Source: Rhizophagus irregularis
Taxonomy: Eukaryota > Glomeromycota > Glomeromycetes > Glomerales > Glomeraceae
Assembly (NCBI RefSeq): GCF_026210795.1
Contig: NC_089448.1
Span: forward strand, 2,666,001-2,730,000
Direction of reading: 5' to 3'
DNA: 64,000 nucleotides
Part shown: positions 12,940 through 26,924 of the stretch, piece after piece
Numbering within the stretch: the first letter of the stretch is position 1
Layout of the letters: each line of letters begins with the position of its first letter
The notes under the pieces: generated by a model
Database searches by the model: none
Seen by the model: the letters and a program-made list of their open reading frames with translations, nothing else
What the model was told of the DNA's origin: nothing
Position numbers and translations under genes: made by a program

Positions 12940-13530
12940 ACTTGGAGAAGTAATATAGGGATAAAACGTGAAACTTGAAGTATAATGATAAAACTTGAAG
13001 TATAGGGATAAAACGTGAAGTATAAGGATAAACTTGAAGGATAAAACTTGAAGTATAGGGATAAAACGTGAAGTAAAACGTAGAGTATATTACTTACTCG
13101 TAGAAGTAGTATAAGGATAAAACGTAAAGTATAAGGATAGTATAAGGATAAAACGTGAAGTATAAGGATAAACCATGAAGTATAGGGATAAACGTGAAGT
13201 ATAAGGATAGTATAAGGATAAACGATAAGTATAAGGATAGTATAAGTATAAGGATAGTATAAGTATAAAACGTGAAGTATAGGATAAAACGTAAAGTACA
13301 AGGATAAAACTGAAGTGTAGGATAAAACGTGAAGTATAGGGATAAAACGATAAAACGTGAAGTAACTCGTAGAAGTAATGCAAGGATAAAACGCCAAGTA
13401 TGATACTTATTAGTAGACGCAATATAAGGAAGTATGTTACTTACTAGCAGGAGTAATATAAGGATAAAACGTAAAGTATGATACTTATTAGACGACGCAA
13501 TATAAGGATAAAACGTGAAGTATACCGATC
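12940..13530. repeat. Irregular tandem repeat, core AGGATAAAACGTGAAGTAT
   Basis: About 25 degenerate copies of a 17-20 bp unit (AGGATAAAACGTGAAGTAT and shortened forms) run through the interval, with two or three longer inserts of the type GTATGATACTTATTAG plus GACGCAATATAAGG. The unit is not a multiple of three and the open antisense frames across it are Tyr/Leu/Ile repeats without gene context, so this is a minisatellite and not a gene. Confidence 0.85.
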
Positions 13531-15300
13531 TATACGAAACAACGATAAAATTTTACTTTCCTCACTATATAAGAGAAGATATAAATTAATGATACTTTTC
13601 AAAGATATTCAATATGGAACTCGATGTAATATCGTTATATCGAAGTTTTGACTGTATTTACTAGAAAGAACTAAAAAACGGTAATATTTCTATTAATTTC
13701 CTGTTTGAAATATGAATACAAATATTTAACTACGTTTTTCTTTTGAAATAATTCCTCAAAAGAAAAAATACACTTAAATCATTTAATCCACTTAACTGAC
13801 TTTTTATTTTCATTTCAACTTTTAGATATTTAAAAATTTTAACATGAAATAGAATCTAACTTTAGACATTTTAAATGCTTATTGAACAAAATGACACATA
13901 ATTTCTTTTGCCTAATAAAAGTTTACAAAAGAGTTACAACTTACAAGTACAAATTTAAATCAATAATCTATTTTTAAAATAAATAGTTTGTATCTCATCA
14001 TTCATTCATTTATTCATTCATACTTACTTATATCACCCATTGACCCGGACAAAAAATTTACTAAATCGGTAAGAAATCGGTTAAATTTTTTTTTCCCCTA
14101 AGAAAACACTTGTAACTTTTCCCCGGGTCAGTCTAATTGATTTGACATTATTATTACATGTGATAATTGAAATTAAAACGTGAAATGAAAATTAAAGGTA
14201 ACATTGGTAACATTATAATCTTATAATCTTATAATCATAATTATTATTACTAAAATTGTTAAAGAAGTTACTAGGAAAATAAATACAATCGTCATTGGAT
14301 AATATAATTCCGTAGGGGTGTAGGAAACTCCTTTGAGATACGTGTCAAAGATCTTCTATCTTATACTTAATATAAAATTTGTAGATCTCTATGAAAAAAA
14401 ATTTATTAATCCTTACCATAAAAGTAACAAAAATTTTCAACTTATAGGTCCAGACCCTCAATGTTACTTCAATGAGTTTCTTGGGCACCTATCCGAATCC
14501 AATCCAATCAATTTAATTAATTTTAATTGCCGATCTGTAAAAATTATTAATCGCGTAAATCTTGTAAATCATATATATTAACAATACCAACAATTTTTTG
14601 TATAGGAAATTCAAATTTGCTATATCGGAATGATCTGTTCCGTCAAACAAAAGTAATAAAAAAAAAATTATATATCACAGTCTATCACAGTTTTTTTTTA
14701 ATTTCACAAATATGTCAATACGGGTAAAAAAAAAATAAAGTTTTTACGGATATTAAAATATCCGAAATGATGAACTTTTTTAATTGTATAAAATGTAATA
14801 CAAAATAAAAAGAAAATCATAGAAAAAAAAAATTTAAAATAAAAAAAGAAAAAAGTTATTAATGTTTTTTTTTTTATTAATTAATAGATAAAGTTTGAGA
14901 CTTGCATTTTTTTCATTTAAAACAAATCTTGCTTATAGAAATCTCACTTTTTAATTTTAATCTTTTTTTGTTAAACATTAAAAAACGAGTATCTATCTAC
15001 CGGGTTAGCAACGGGCCTTAATTGGTATAATTTATATAATTTATATAATGGGTACAATCCTAATAACTGACCGACAATTTCCATCTAAAAACCGGCCCTT
15101 TAACCTTAGTTAGTCCTAATAATTATTAAGTTCTTTATTAAAAGAATATTAATTAAATGAAAATTACATATTATATTAAGTTGATTTGTTTCGTTAAAAA
15201 AAAAAAATACAGCGATCGATTTATTATTTTTACTATAAAAAGATTAATACATCTATTTTTCGAATTTCGAATAAACATTTTTATTAATAATGACTAAAGA
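13531..15300. other. AT-rich spacer, no gene seen
   Basis: No coding frame with support. A short inverted pair lies at about 14041-14050 (TTGACCCGG) and 14120-14130 (CCGGGTCAG), 70-80 bp apart. Otherwise homopolymer-rich sequence. Confidence 0.45.
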
Positions 15301-15319
15301 ATAAACAAAATTTTACTTA

Positions 15320-17700
15320 CCACCATTATTTTGTTTCATTAAGTGATCAACTACCAAGACATGGTGTCATTATTTTTCGAATTTCGAACCGACTTCAAGT
15401 CTTACTTTTCATTGTTATATATTACCCGTTTTCAAATATCGTAATATAAATCCATGTTACATCTTTTTTTCGAAGTTCGAACAAATATTTTATTAATGCA
15501 CAAATACAGTATATTGTGTTATTAAATCTCATCGTGTTTTGTTTCATTAAGTGATCAACTACCATAAGAATCATATCATGATACGAATGGTGTTGAATTT
15601 CGAATCATACAATATTTATTTAAAAGAGGACAAATTAACTTTCAATGAAAATGTATTGAAATTATAGATTATCGTGTTTTGTTTCATTAAGTGATCAACT
15701 TTACTATACAAAATGAACACAATTCTTTTTCGGAGTTTGAAGCAACAAACCTTTATTAATTATTAAACAAATCAAAATTCAGTGAATATATTGAGTTATA
15801 GTTTATCGTGTTTTGTTTCAATAAAAAAAATAATATGATCATCTAACATCATATTGAAACTAAAATTTTATTTTTAATAAAAATGCGTGTCTTGTTTCAT
15901 CTAAAAATATAATTTATTGTTACAATAAAAAAGATCATGTCACAAATGATGTCATCTTTTTTTGAATTTTGAACCAATGATTTATTAGTGTTAAAGAATC
16001 AACAAATTTACTTTTAAAGATGTATCGTGTTACATCAAATCTTTGGTCTTTATTTCATTAAGATAAGAAATCAATTATACATCTTTTTTTCGAAGTTCGA
16101 ACTAATATCTTTTTATTAATGCATTTAAATAATAAACAAATTAACTTTTCAAGAATGTATTTTAGTTATAACTTAACGTGTTTTGTTTCATTAAAAAAAA
16201 TCATACGATAAAGTATTAATAAGGGTATAACGATACCAGTGATATCATCTTTTTCAAATCAAATAACTTTTTTATTAATGCAGTTAAATAATAATAAACA
16301 AAATTTTTACTTTTTTCTATCAATGTTGTATTATATCTCATCGTGTTTTGTTTCAGTGATCAACTATTCATACTATAATATACTATGAAAGAATCGATGA
16401 ATCGATACATCTTTTTTTCGAAGTTTGAACTGCATAAACAAGTTAATTTTTCATGAGTGTTATTGAATTATAACTTAACGTGTTTTGTTTCATTAAAAAG
16501 GGATAAAAAGGGAACATGGACACAAGTGATACATCTTTTTTTTAGGAGTTTGAACCAACAACTTTATTTTAATACAGTTAAATAATAAACAAAATAATTT
16601 TTAATGAATATATTTAATTATAATTTATCGAGTTTTGTTTCATTAAAAAATACTAGTGATCAACTATTATATAATAAAAAGAATCATAATATATATTCAT
16701 ATATATATCTTATCGTGTTTTGATCAACAGAATCATAAAATTCCAGAATGATCGACTATTTGTACTATAAAAGAATCATAATACATCTTTTTCTCAGGGT
16801 TCTTGGTATTGGTTCGGATATTAAGGATATTAATGATATAGTTGATATAGTATTAATGATATTAATGTGACATATCTTATCGACATAGTGATCAACTATT
16901 GTACTTATAATACAAGTGATATGTTTTTTTTCTCAGGGTTTCAACCAGTTAATGCAGTTAAATTGTGACATGTTTTCATTATGATTATTATGATCAACTA
17001 ACTATTGTACTGTGAAAGAATCTACTGTAAAAGAATCATAATAACAAGCTTCTCAGGGTTCGAACCTTTTAAACTTTTTAATGCAGATGTTGTGTCATAT
17101 CTTAATTATAGAAATCATAGTATACAAAGTATATCTTTTCTCAGAATTCAAACACCTATTAATGCAGATATTGTGTCATATCTTTAATTATAGAAATCAT
17201 AGTATACAAGTATATACAAGTGGTACAACTTTTTCTCGGAATTCGAACTATCTTCCGAAACCTCAAAGAAAATGCATGTCTTGGAAGATAACTTGATCAA
17301 CTATTATACACTGGTCGAAGTGGTTGGAAACCCTGGTGTACGTGATTAAAACTTGTCAAATTTGCATAATATTTCCATAAAATTTCCATAACATTTCCAC
17401 ACCATTAAAGACCTGATTTTTTTCAGAGTTTAAACTAAATAAACTTTATTAATACTTGAACCATTAATGCAGGTAATAACTTATTTTTCATTATAGATAT
17501 ATTGATCAACTATATCGTAACTATAATGCAACTATGCAAACTAATTGTGACATATCAGATATCTAATCTTCACAAACTATTACAACTATTGTATTGTGAA
17601 AGAATCATGATATGAGTGATATATCTTATTAATGCAGATAAATCTTATAATGATTATTATTATAGTGATCAACTACTATAAAAGAATCATGATACAAAGG
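15320..17700. repeat. Degenerate satellite-like array, unit roughly 90-210 bp
   Basis: Two motifs alternate through about 2.4 kb. Motif 1 is TCGTGTTTTGTTTCATTAAG plus TGATCAACTA (for example near 15331, 15530, 15671, 15803, 16171, 16339, 16478, 16627). Motif 2 is ACATCTTTTTTTCGAAGTTC plus GAAC (near 15461, 16081, 16417, 16540; later copies read CTCAGGGTTCGAACC). A third shared block, TTATTAATGCAGTTAAATAA, lies between them. Spacing of motif 1 runs from about 90 to 210 bp. Copies decay toward the right, where only motif 2 and AATGCAG remain recognisable. No coding potential is seen. Confidence 0.75.
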
Positions 17701-20292
17701 AGGGATACAACTGATATCTAACTAAAGAATAGAATAAAGGGATGTATTGTGTTTGTATTATTTCTTTTCGTGTTTCGTGTTTAAACACTATACCTTAAAT
17801 CGTTTTACGGATATACCGAGAGAAAATGAAGGATAAAATATCATCCCAAATGGATAATTATTTATGTAAACTATGTAATCAATCTTTATTATTTTTACTT
17901 CAGTTAATGATTGTCAGTATCATGGTTTTTGTGTAATGTTAGATCTATAATAAAAATTATATTTTGTATTAATGTTTTTTTTTTTTTTGAAACAAATATT
18001 TAATTACGGTTGTGACAATCAAAAAAAAGATCAAATATTTTCAAGAAGTGAGTATAAAAGGAAACAATTTACAAACTTCCCACATTTTACCAGATCTTGT
18101 GAACTGATCGATTGGTAAATATTTATATTTGACTTAAACACGCGTTAGACGTTATCGATATAAGTTTATACAATTTTGGAATCATAATAAAAAAGACAAC
18201 AACATTTATATTGTTACAATTGCATGAAATTATTATTAAAAATCCTAAACCATTTTTTTTTTTATTTTTTTATTTTATTTTTTTTTTTTAAAAAAAAAAC
18301 CTGTTTATGTTTGATATGTTTGATAGACATAATACCGCGTTACGCGTCCCTGAACTTGAACTAATTTTCTTTTCTTTTTGATAATTTATTACATTAATGA
18401 ATTTTTTAACCAAACATATTAATTATATTAGTAATATTAAAAAAAAAAAAAAAAACGTATAGTTAATATATATTAGATCTCCATATTATGTATGAAAACC
18501 GGTATCATAATAAATTTGGCGTAACATCAGGGTTTTCTTCCCCGTGTACTAGTGATTTCTTATCGGGATTAGCATTTATTTATAATTTGACTTTAATATC
18601 GTATAGTATCGTATAATTTCGTATAATAAACGCTTATCACTGATCTATAAAGGGAACGATCGCGAAATCAGGGGCTAAGGAAAGATTTAAAATTAAAGAA
18701 AATGAAGATTAAAGATTGAAATTGAAATAAATGATTGAAATGAAGATTGAAGAATGAAAATCGAAGTAAATAAGAAATTAAAGTAAATGTTTAAAGTATT
18801 AAGAAGTATTAAATGAAGATTGAAATTGTTGAAATTGAAATATTGAACATTTAATTATAAAGGGATATATTTATATTGAATAATATCACCACTATATATA
18901 TTTGTATCTTTATACAATACTATCAACAAACTGAAATATATCGAAGAAAGGTCACAAGTTCATAAGGTCATACGAATAAGAATTATATATCATTACACAT
19001 TTATGTCAATGTTTACTCTTTTCTTGGAATGATTTACATAAAATTACATGTAATCCCCGAAATGTCAACACTTTTCAATTCTATTTATTCTATTTATTCT
19101 ATTTATTCTAATTTCGAATTTTTATTCGTTTAAAACCAAGATTATACATTTTAGAAAAGATTCGGATAAATTATTGGAGATTGGGGTAACCCCTTATTCG
19201 ATGTTAAAATAAACAATGATGGATGATAATGGAAATTTTTTATCGGATAAAAAAAAATTTACTTAAAAAAGGGGTTGGTCAAAGTATATCATTGATTCAT
19301 TGTATTCAATCAATAAAATTCATTGAATTTTACAGCAAAATTCAACGATATACCGACAAGTCGATCAACCACTCGTTGACAAAACCAGGCAAATTAAAAA
19401 AACAATGATTTCATAAAATTAAATTTAAATTTTTTGTGGCGAAAAATAAAGAAAAACTTTAAAATTTAAAAAAAAAAGTTTTTTTTTTCTTTCGGTAAAA
19501 ATAAATAAAATAAATAAATAAATAAAAATAAAATAAAATAAAAATAAATAAATGAATATTTTTTTTCATTGAAAATAATATTGAAAATAGTATGAATATA
19601 ATAATAACAATCAAATTATTTAATATTTTTTTTTTTTTTTTGGTCACTAATAATAAATAGAAAAGTTACCTTTTGGAAAACGAAATGTCTATATGTTGCA
19701 AAAAAAAAAAAGGGCTCGGAACTTTCAATTTTTAACCATAAATAATCATAAAAAGTAAACAATTTGTAGATCATCAACTTCTTGTTCATGTTGTGAAATA
19801 CATTTTTTTCGTCTCAAATTAAATGTCGACCAATCAAGATTTAAAATATAATTTCAATTTTCATTTTTTTTTTTTCAATCACCCAAAAAAATCATTTTCA
19901 TTTTCGTTTTTTTTTTCGAAGATCAAATCCAATTAAAGTATTTATTGTAATATTTGTAATATTGTAATATTGTAATAATATTGTAATTGTAATATATAAA
20001 TAAATATATAAATATATATATAATATACATTATATATATTATATATACATTATATATACATATATATATATAAATTTTTTTTTTTAAAAAAAAATAATTT
20101 AATTATGGTAAAAAAAAGAATAAAATAGATTTTTTCTGGTAATTTTTTTTTTTTAAGGTTTTTACTTTTTTACCAAATTAAATTTTTTAAACCAATCGAG
20201 GAGAGCACCGAACTAAACCCTATTCATTCTTTTTTTAATACGACTCGGAAAATTTAAAATTAAATTTAACTAAAAGTAGATTTTGATTATTT

Positions 20293-20327
<35 letters not shown>

Positions 20328-20409
20328 AAAATTAAAAATTAAAATTAAAAAAAAATAAAATTAAAAAAAAAATAAAAAATAAAAATAATATTAATAATTA
20401 ATAATAATT

Positions 20410-20440
<31 letters not shown>

Positions 20441-23400
20441 ATAATAATAATAATAATAAATAAAATAATAATTATAATATAATTAATACATTCAAAAAAA
20501 TATTTTTAAATATTTTAACCATTTTATTATTAATATTTAATAAGTATATTTGGTAATGTGATTACGTAATACCACAAAAAAAAAATGATAATACATCGTA
20601 ATTAAAAAGCGGGAAATAGATATAATATTTTACCCAACAGTTTGGGGAAATTAAAAAATGTCACCAACATCCTTTTTTTTTGTGTTACGTAAATAAACAT
20701 GTATATGATAATAGGATTACGTAAAAAGTTATTATATCTTTTTTTAACGAAAATGAAAGAATGATTATTATATGATATATATATGTATATATTATATATA
20801 TAAAATAGAAAAATCAAATAAAAATTTTCTGTATAAAATTATTTTGGTGTAATTTTTTAACGAAATATGGTAAATAATCCGAAATAAATTTATCTTTTAA
20901 TAATATTATTTTTTAAGATCAATTAAAAAAAAAAATGGAAAAATATAGAAACATTTTAATAAAAAAAGTTTTTTTTTTTTGTCGCGAAACATTACATAAA
21001 TTTATTATATCGTCATATTAAATAATATTTGTACATTACATCACATACATCATTATTGATTAATTTATCCCCATTCAAAAAAAACCTTTCAAACTTTCAA
21101 ACATAAAGTTATGCATTCTGCCGTTATACTTTTTAATCTTAAAATATTTATAAGCGATAATATAATCAATCACATGGTAAATTAATTAATTTTAATTTTA
21201 CAAAGCAATTTATTCCCGTCTTTTTCTAAGTTCTAACAGGAAATCTCGGAAATTCACCTTACTTAGTTACTATACATTACACCATATGCAAGGTATACAC
21301 AGTACACGTTGTTTTAGATTCGTTTCATAATGTATGAAATTGTGAAATTTGTGGAATTAACCGAAACTTAGCCGAAACGATTTTCAATCACAAGTAAAAG
21401 CATGGCATATACAATCATACCATAATTCATCATCAGGTTAGTAAAGATCATCAACGAGGTAAAAAATTTTCTTTTTTTAAAAAATATTAATGATAAAAGA
21501 AAAGGAAATCTCGATGATATCTTTAATTGTACGAAATTAGTTTTTTTAATATAAAGAAGATCAACAGCGCACATTATACGTACTTTACTGTACGTTACAT
21601 TACGCAAACAACACAACATCACGTAAACTAACGCACGGCCTAAATGAGGGACAAAAAATGAATATTTATTGTAAAAAGAGAAATTAATACCAAAAAGTTC
21701 ATTCCGGTTTTTCGAAGTTTACCCATACATAATAGTACATAAAAATTTCATCACGTACATAAACGAAAATGATGTAAAATGATCGCATTTTAGGATAAAG
21801 AGAATTTCACAAGTTTTAATATTACTTGTATCATTCTGATAATATTTAGTAATCGTATTACGTACACGTTTTTAATTGTTGAAACTTTTTTCATCGAATT
21901 AACTTGTAAATTCTATAAATAGGTAGTATAAAAATGATATGTTACACCATGTTAATAAATGATATATATCCAAAAGAAGACGTGGTGTCACATACCATGA
22001 AAATCATTTACCATATTGGAAATTAAAATAAAAAGATGTACTAAAAAAATTATAGCATTTATAATACATAAAATACATTTTATACGTAATCAATCACACG
22101 ATATACGATAATTTGCAATATTACATATTTACATATTTTTAGGGAGTCAAATATCCAAATATCCAAATATCCAAATATCCAAATATTCAAATATGAATAA
22201 CCTAAACGAAAAAATTCTTTTTTAAAAACTATTTAACAAAAGAAAGTTTTTTTTTCCATCCAAAAAGAAAAAACTTGATATTATTATTTTATTTTATTTT
22301 TTTCGATAAACCAAATTTAGGATCCGAGAAAAAAAAAAAAAAAAATTTTTTTTTTATTTATCCTAATAAGCAAATGATTTTTCTTTAAAAAATTTCTAAT
22401 TTAGTATAAATGCGTTTTTTTTTTACAAGTCATATGATCAATTCGATAACCTTGTAAGAAAGGTAAAAAAAAAAAAGGGCCGATTATTAAATAAAGTGGC
22501 TTTTTTTTTATTTAGGTATAGCAGATAGGGTGAATTGATTTACATTACACATCAAGTTTCAAAAATCAGATTACATATGCCCAAAGGCTAGATCACTCCA
22601 TTATATTACACGTGTTTAATTGGATTGTTAAACTGTTTATACGGCTTATATTGAGAAAAAAAGTCCGAATAAGAAATTATTATTTTAAGAAAACTCAAAA
22701 TGTAACTGCGCCACCATATTTTTATTTTGGTTGGTTAACTAAAAGTTTATTTAACACATTAACACATGTATACAACTTTTCAACTCATTTAGGTGACATT
22801 ATTTATTCACATTCATTTATTTATTCCTTATATTTTCTCATTCAAATCAAATTATCATTTGATTAAAAATAAAAAACAAATATAACAAAAAACAAGTATC
22901 AGAACTCAATTGCCAAAAGATACAAAAAAAGGAAACCCCATGCACGGTAATCAAAACATAAAAATTCTTTCTCTCACGCGCGAATTTAATGGCGTTAAAT
23001 ATTATAAATCAGAATTAATAATAAACTAAAAGGTAACAACCTTACTTAATCTAAACGATAATTGGAAAAAGGATTATAATATTAAAGGACATAACCGTAT
23101 AAATATTATTGGATATTTTCCAACAATGATCGATTCTTTTTATGATTTTTCTTACTTTGTATTAGGCTGACAATTTTGAAACCGAAAAGGATTTGGTTTC
23201 TATTGTATTTTAAAAATTATATTATATTATTATTATTATTATTATTATTATTTTATTTTTTTATTTTTATTTTTATTTTATTTTATTTTATTTTTTTATT
23301 ATTATTTTTTATATTATATTATTTTATATATATATATATTATTTTTTATTTTTATTATTATTAAAGCAAAACTTAAACCACATCTCGTATCACTTTGAAA

Positions 23401-25056
23401 AAAAAAAAATTTAAATGACTCAGATATTTTATTTATAATTTATTGGTGTCCTTAAAAAAAGTAAAAAAAAAAATAATTTTTTTTTATTGGCACAAATAAT
23501 AAATTAATAAGGATATATTACGATCTATTTTTTGTTAATAGCTAAAGTATTTTTTCAGTATTTGATAACTATATTAGTTATACACATGATAATTTCATAA
23601 TATCAATATTGTTGCAATCTTTTTAGAGTTTAATTTTTCGTGTTTCAAAGTTGGAAACGATCTTTTTTAACTGATGGCTTTGTATCAAAAAAGACACATG
23701 TTTAAAAATAAAAGAATTACATATGCGATGTTACCGTTAAACATTAATTAGATGTTTCGTATATGATAAATATATGTGTTTCTGAAAAAAAAAAAAAAAA
23801 ATATTAAATAATTTAATTACAGTCAAATAATTAAAAACTTATTTTATTAATTAACTCACCAAAAAAAATGTTATTATGCAAAATGCTATTTGCTATTTGA
23901 CGAAGGAAAAAAAAAAAAAAAAAAATTTATATATATATATATATATGTATATACATATATATATATAATATATACTTAAAATGATTAAAAATCTTACATA
24001 CAGTAAAAATTAATATACACAAAAAAAAAAAATTAAATTAAAATAAAATAAAATAAAATAAAATAAAATAAATAAAAAAAATAAAAATTTTTTTTAATCA
24101 CGGATCGCTCGTCACATTCCATATATATAATACTTGTGTTTATATAATTATTTTATATATTATATATATATATTAAAAATTTATATACACTATTACATTC
24201 AATACATATTATAATATATATATAATACAAAATTTATAATAAAGATTACCTTGATTTGTTTCTCATAAAACATAGATAAATTAAAAGGATGAAAAAAGTG
24301 TTTACAATATGAATAAAAAATTTTTTTCTTGTTGATTGTTTTCAAAAAAAAATATTTCCCGTTAAAATCATAATCTATTTATCAATTAATAAAAAAAAAA
24401 CAATATAAAAAAAAATATTTTTTTTTTTACTACCCCCGTATAAAATGATATATTATAATAAATAAATAAATAAATTACCAATATAAAGGAAAATAATTAT
24501 TTGAAGTGCGGGTGCGGGGAATTTTTTTTTTTACAATGTTATCAAACTTTATTATATTATTATAAGTATACTTTGTAGTATACCGTGTCCGTAAAAAATT
24601 CCATATCATCCTAATTTATGTTCGAACTTTCAATAAATAAAAATCGTACATTTTTTTAGCAAGAAAAATATAGGAAATATTTATTTAATAATTTTTTTTT
24701 TTTTTTTAATTTTAAAAAAAAAAATTTTTTTTTATTTATAGTACTTTTTTTATATACCTTTATTCTATTTTATTATTATATATATTTATTCACGCAAAAA
24801 AAAAAAATTCCTTTAAATACAGAGTAAAATAATTTTCGTCGTTAAAAAAAAAAAATTTAAAATAAAAAAAAAAATTAAAAATTATATAAAATAAAGAAGA
24901 AGAAGAAAAAAAAACTTGATATAATTTATAAATTTTTTTTTATATTTTTAAAAAAATTTTTCTTTCTTCTTTCTTTTCTTCAAATTATTTTTTTTTTTTC
25001 TTATTTCTTATTATTTTTCGCGAAAATATAACTAACGATAAATAATAATAATAATA
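17701..25056. other. Very AT-rich gene desert upstream of the bHLH gene
   Basis: No supported gene on either strand. It is full of A or T runs of 10-25 bases and microsatellites: (AAT)n at 20400-20460, (TAT/TTTTA)n at 23220-23360, (TA)n near 20000, 23930 and 24160, AAAAT repeats at 24030-24070, and a small ATATCCAA tandem at 22145-22190. Its right part must include the bHLH promoter. Predicted frames here are Phe/Ile/Tyr/Lys strings from homopolymers. Confidence 0.6.
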
Positions 25057-26924
25057 ATGGAAATAACACGCTTGATCAGGTAGGTTTATTTTTTTAAATT
25101 TTTTTTTCATTAAATGCATTTCTAATAATTCTAATAATTTTTCAACATATTATTTTTATATACATTACATTTCAATCAATATTTACAAAATTTTAAAAAA
25201 AAACATTTATTTTTACACGTTTACGAATAAACGTTTTATACGTTTAGTAATGGTAATCCAAATTCAATAAAAAAACAAAGACATTCGCAATTATTATCTC
25301 ATATCAATACATCGGCTACTTTACACCATTCTCATAAAGAGCAACTTAAGACGACATCTCAAATACAAACACAGCAGCAATCTCCAACACATGTTCATCA
25401 TCATCAACATAATAATAATAATAATCATCAACAACAACAACAATTACCTCGAATTCTTTCACCCGTTCCACTTTCACAACAACCTTCACATCCTTCACAT
25501 CCTTCACATACCATTTTAATACCTTCCCCAATACCATTACATCATCATCATCAACAATCAATTCCAACTCCTCCTCAATCTACTCAGATTCCATTAATGG
25601 ATTTACATCCTCCTCCTCCTCAATCACAACAACAATCACAAACTCCGACTCATACTCCTCCAAATCGTCGTATTGCTCATATTTTATCCGAACAAAAACG
25701 TCGTGAGAATATTAATTCTGGTTTTGAAGAATTAAAAAGTATCGTACCAAGTTGTCGTGGATGTGCTGATTCGAAAGCTGTGATATTACGAAAAGGTAAA
25801 AATTTGAAAAATTACAAATTATATTAATATTTTTTAATTTAAAATATGTATGTATATAATAATTTCTTGGAAGAATAATTTTTGAAATTTTGAAATTTTG
25901 AATAATTTTTTTTTTTTTGTATTACTCTCTCTCTTCTCTTCTCTTCTCTTTTCTTTTTCTTTCTCTCTTTTCTTTTTCTTTCTCTTTTTTCTTTTTTCTT
26001 TTTTTTTCTTTTTTTTTTCTTTGTGTGAATGTTTGTAAATTAATTTTATTAATACGTTATTTGATGGCATCGTAATACAAGGGATTCACATGGGTTTGCT
26101 AATTTAATGGTACTACTTTAAAAATGAAAGGGAAAGAGAAAGTAAATTATTCTGGGGATCGATGCTTGATATGATGTGTTACATTTTTAAAATATTTTAG
26201 TATTTCTAGTAAATGCATTTAATTAATTTCACATCTTTTTTTGTTTATATTAAAAAAAAAATTTTTTTTTTTTTTTCTATATTTTTTTTTATATACTGTA
26301 GCCGTACATTATATTCAAACCCTTGAATCGGAAATTCAAAAACTTAAACAACCAAATAATAGTCCAACTACTCCAAACGCGTCAACTACCGCTCCATCTC
26401 CAGCAATGTCGGTAAAATCTGGTCATAATGTAACTCATAATGTAACTCATAATGTGACTCATAATGTACCTCATAATGTACCTCATAATATACCTCATAC
26501 TATACCTCATACTATACCTCATAATGTACCTCATAATGTACCTCATCATAATGTAAATGGAAATGGAAATATATCTTTACCATCTATAACAACATTACCT
26601 CAAATGCAATTACATGGAAATACTACTGGTCCTTCTGTATACAATATTTCAGATTTTAATAATCAAGAAAAAAATGTTCAAAATGGTCATTTATTAGAAC
26701 ATCAAAAACAACAACAATATATGAGCCAATGGCATGCAATTAGAATGAATCAAAATTATGAACCATCATCCCCTACTCACCAATCACATTATCAACATCG
26801 ACAAATATATCATCAACAAATGCATAATCATCAAAAATCTTTTACTCATCCTGTACCTCGACATCATAGTCAATATTCTGAAAATATAAATTGGAATACG
26901 GCTGGGGATGGTGATTATTATTAG
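25057..26924 (+). CDS. bHLH transcription factor, MLX/Mondo-like DNA-binding domain
   Basis: Three exons (25057-25079, 25248-25795, 26302-26924) give 397 aa. Residues 1-146 are low-complexity, rich in His, Gln, Pro and Ser. The bHLH domain begins at N147. H152, E156 and R160 fit the H5-E9-R13 pattern of proteins that bind CACGTG. The block AHILSEQKRRENINSGFEEL with ELKSIVPSC and then SKAVILRKAVHYIQTLE resembles MLX and Mondo proteins. The loop is interrupted after K190 by the second intron, inside helix 2. A short leucine-containing coil (LESEIQKLKQ) follows. Downstream lies a tandem repeat of HNVT/HNVP/HTIP pentamer-like units over about 45 residues, then a His/Gln-rich tail. It should be a nuclear regulator. 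Targets are unknown. No neighbour gene lies within 10 kb. Confidence 0.87.
26430..26560 (+). repeat. In-frame 12-bp coding repeat (CATAATGTACCT type)
   Basis: About eleven copies of CATAATGTNACT or CATAATGTACCT encode His-Asn-Val-Thr and His-Asn-Val-Pro units inside the bHLH gene. The 12-bp period preserves frame. Several copies have drifted to HTIP or HNIP, so the array is not newly formed throughout. Confidence 0.85.

Noticed and set aside
12912-13422. Two overlapping long minus-strand frames of Tyr/Leu/Ile/Pro repeats
   Set aside because: They are translations of the tandem repeat. Several frames are open at once, and there is no start context, conserved domain or splice support.
14333-14581. 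82-aa plus-strand frame
   Set aside because: Composition is that of AT-rich random sequence; no domain, splice site or neighbour support.
17045-17070. tRNA gene from the GGTTCGAACC motif
   Set aside because: No acceptor or anticodon stem can be folded around it; only a B-box-like core is present.
23176-23364. Plus-strand frame of Phe/Leu/Tyr repeats
   Set aside because: Product of (TTA/TTTTA)n microsatellite; no other coding sign.
25346-25567. Val/Asp-rich minus-strand frame
   Set aside because: Antisense shadow of the His/Gln-rich bHLH exon 2.
25834-26070. Lys/Glu/Arg-rich minus-strand frame
   Set aside because: It is the reverse of a CT-rich intron tract in the bHLH gene.
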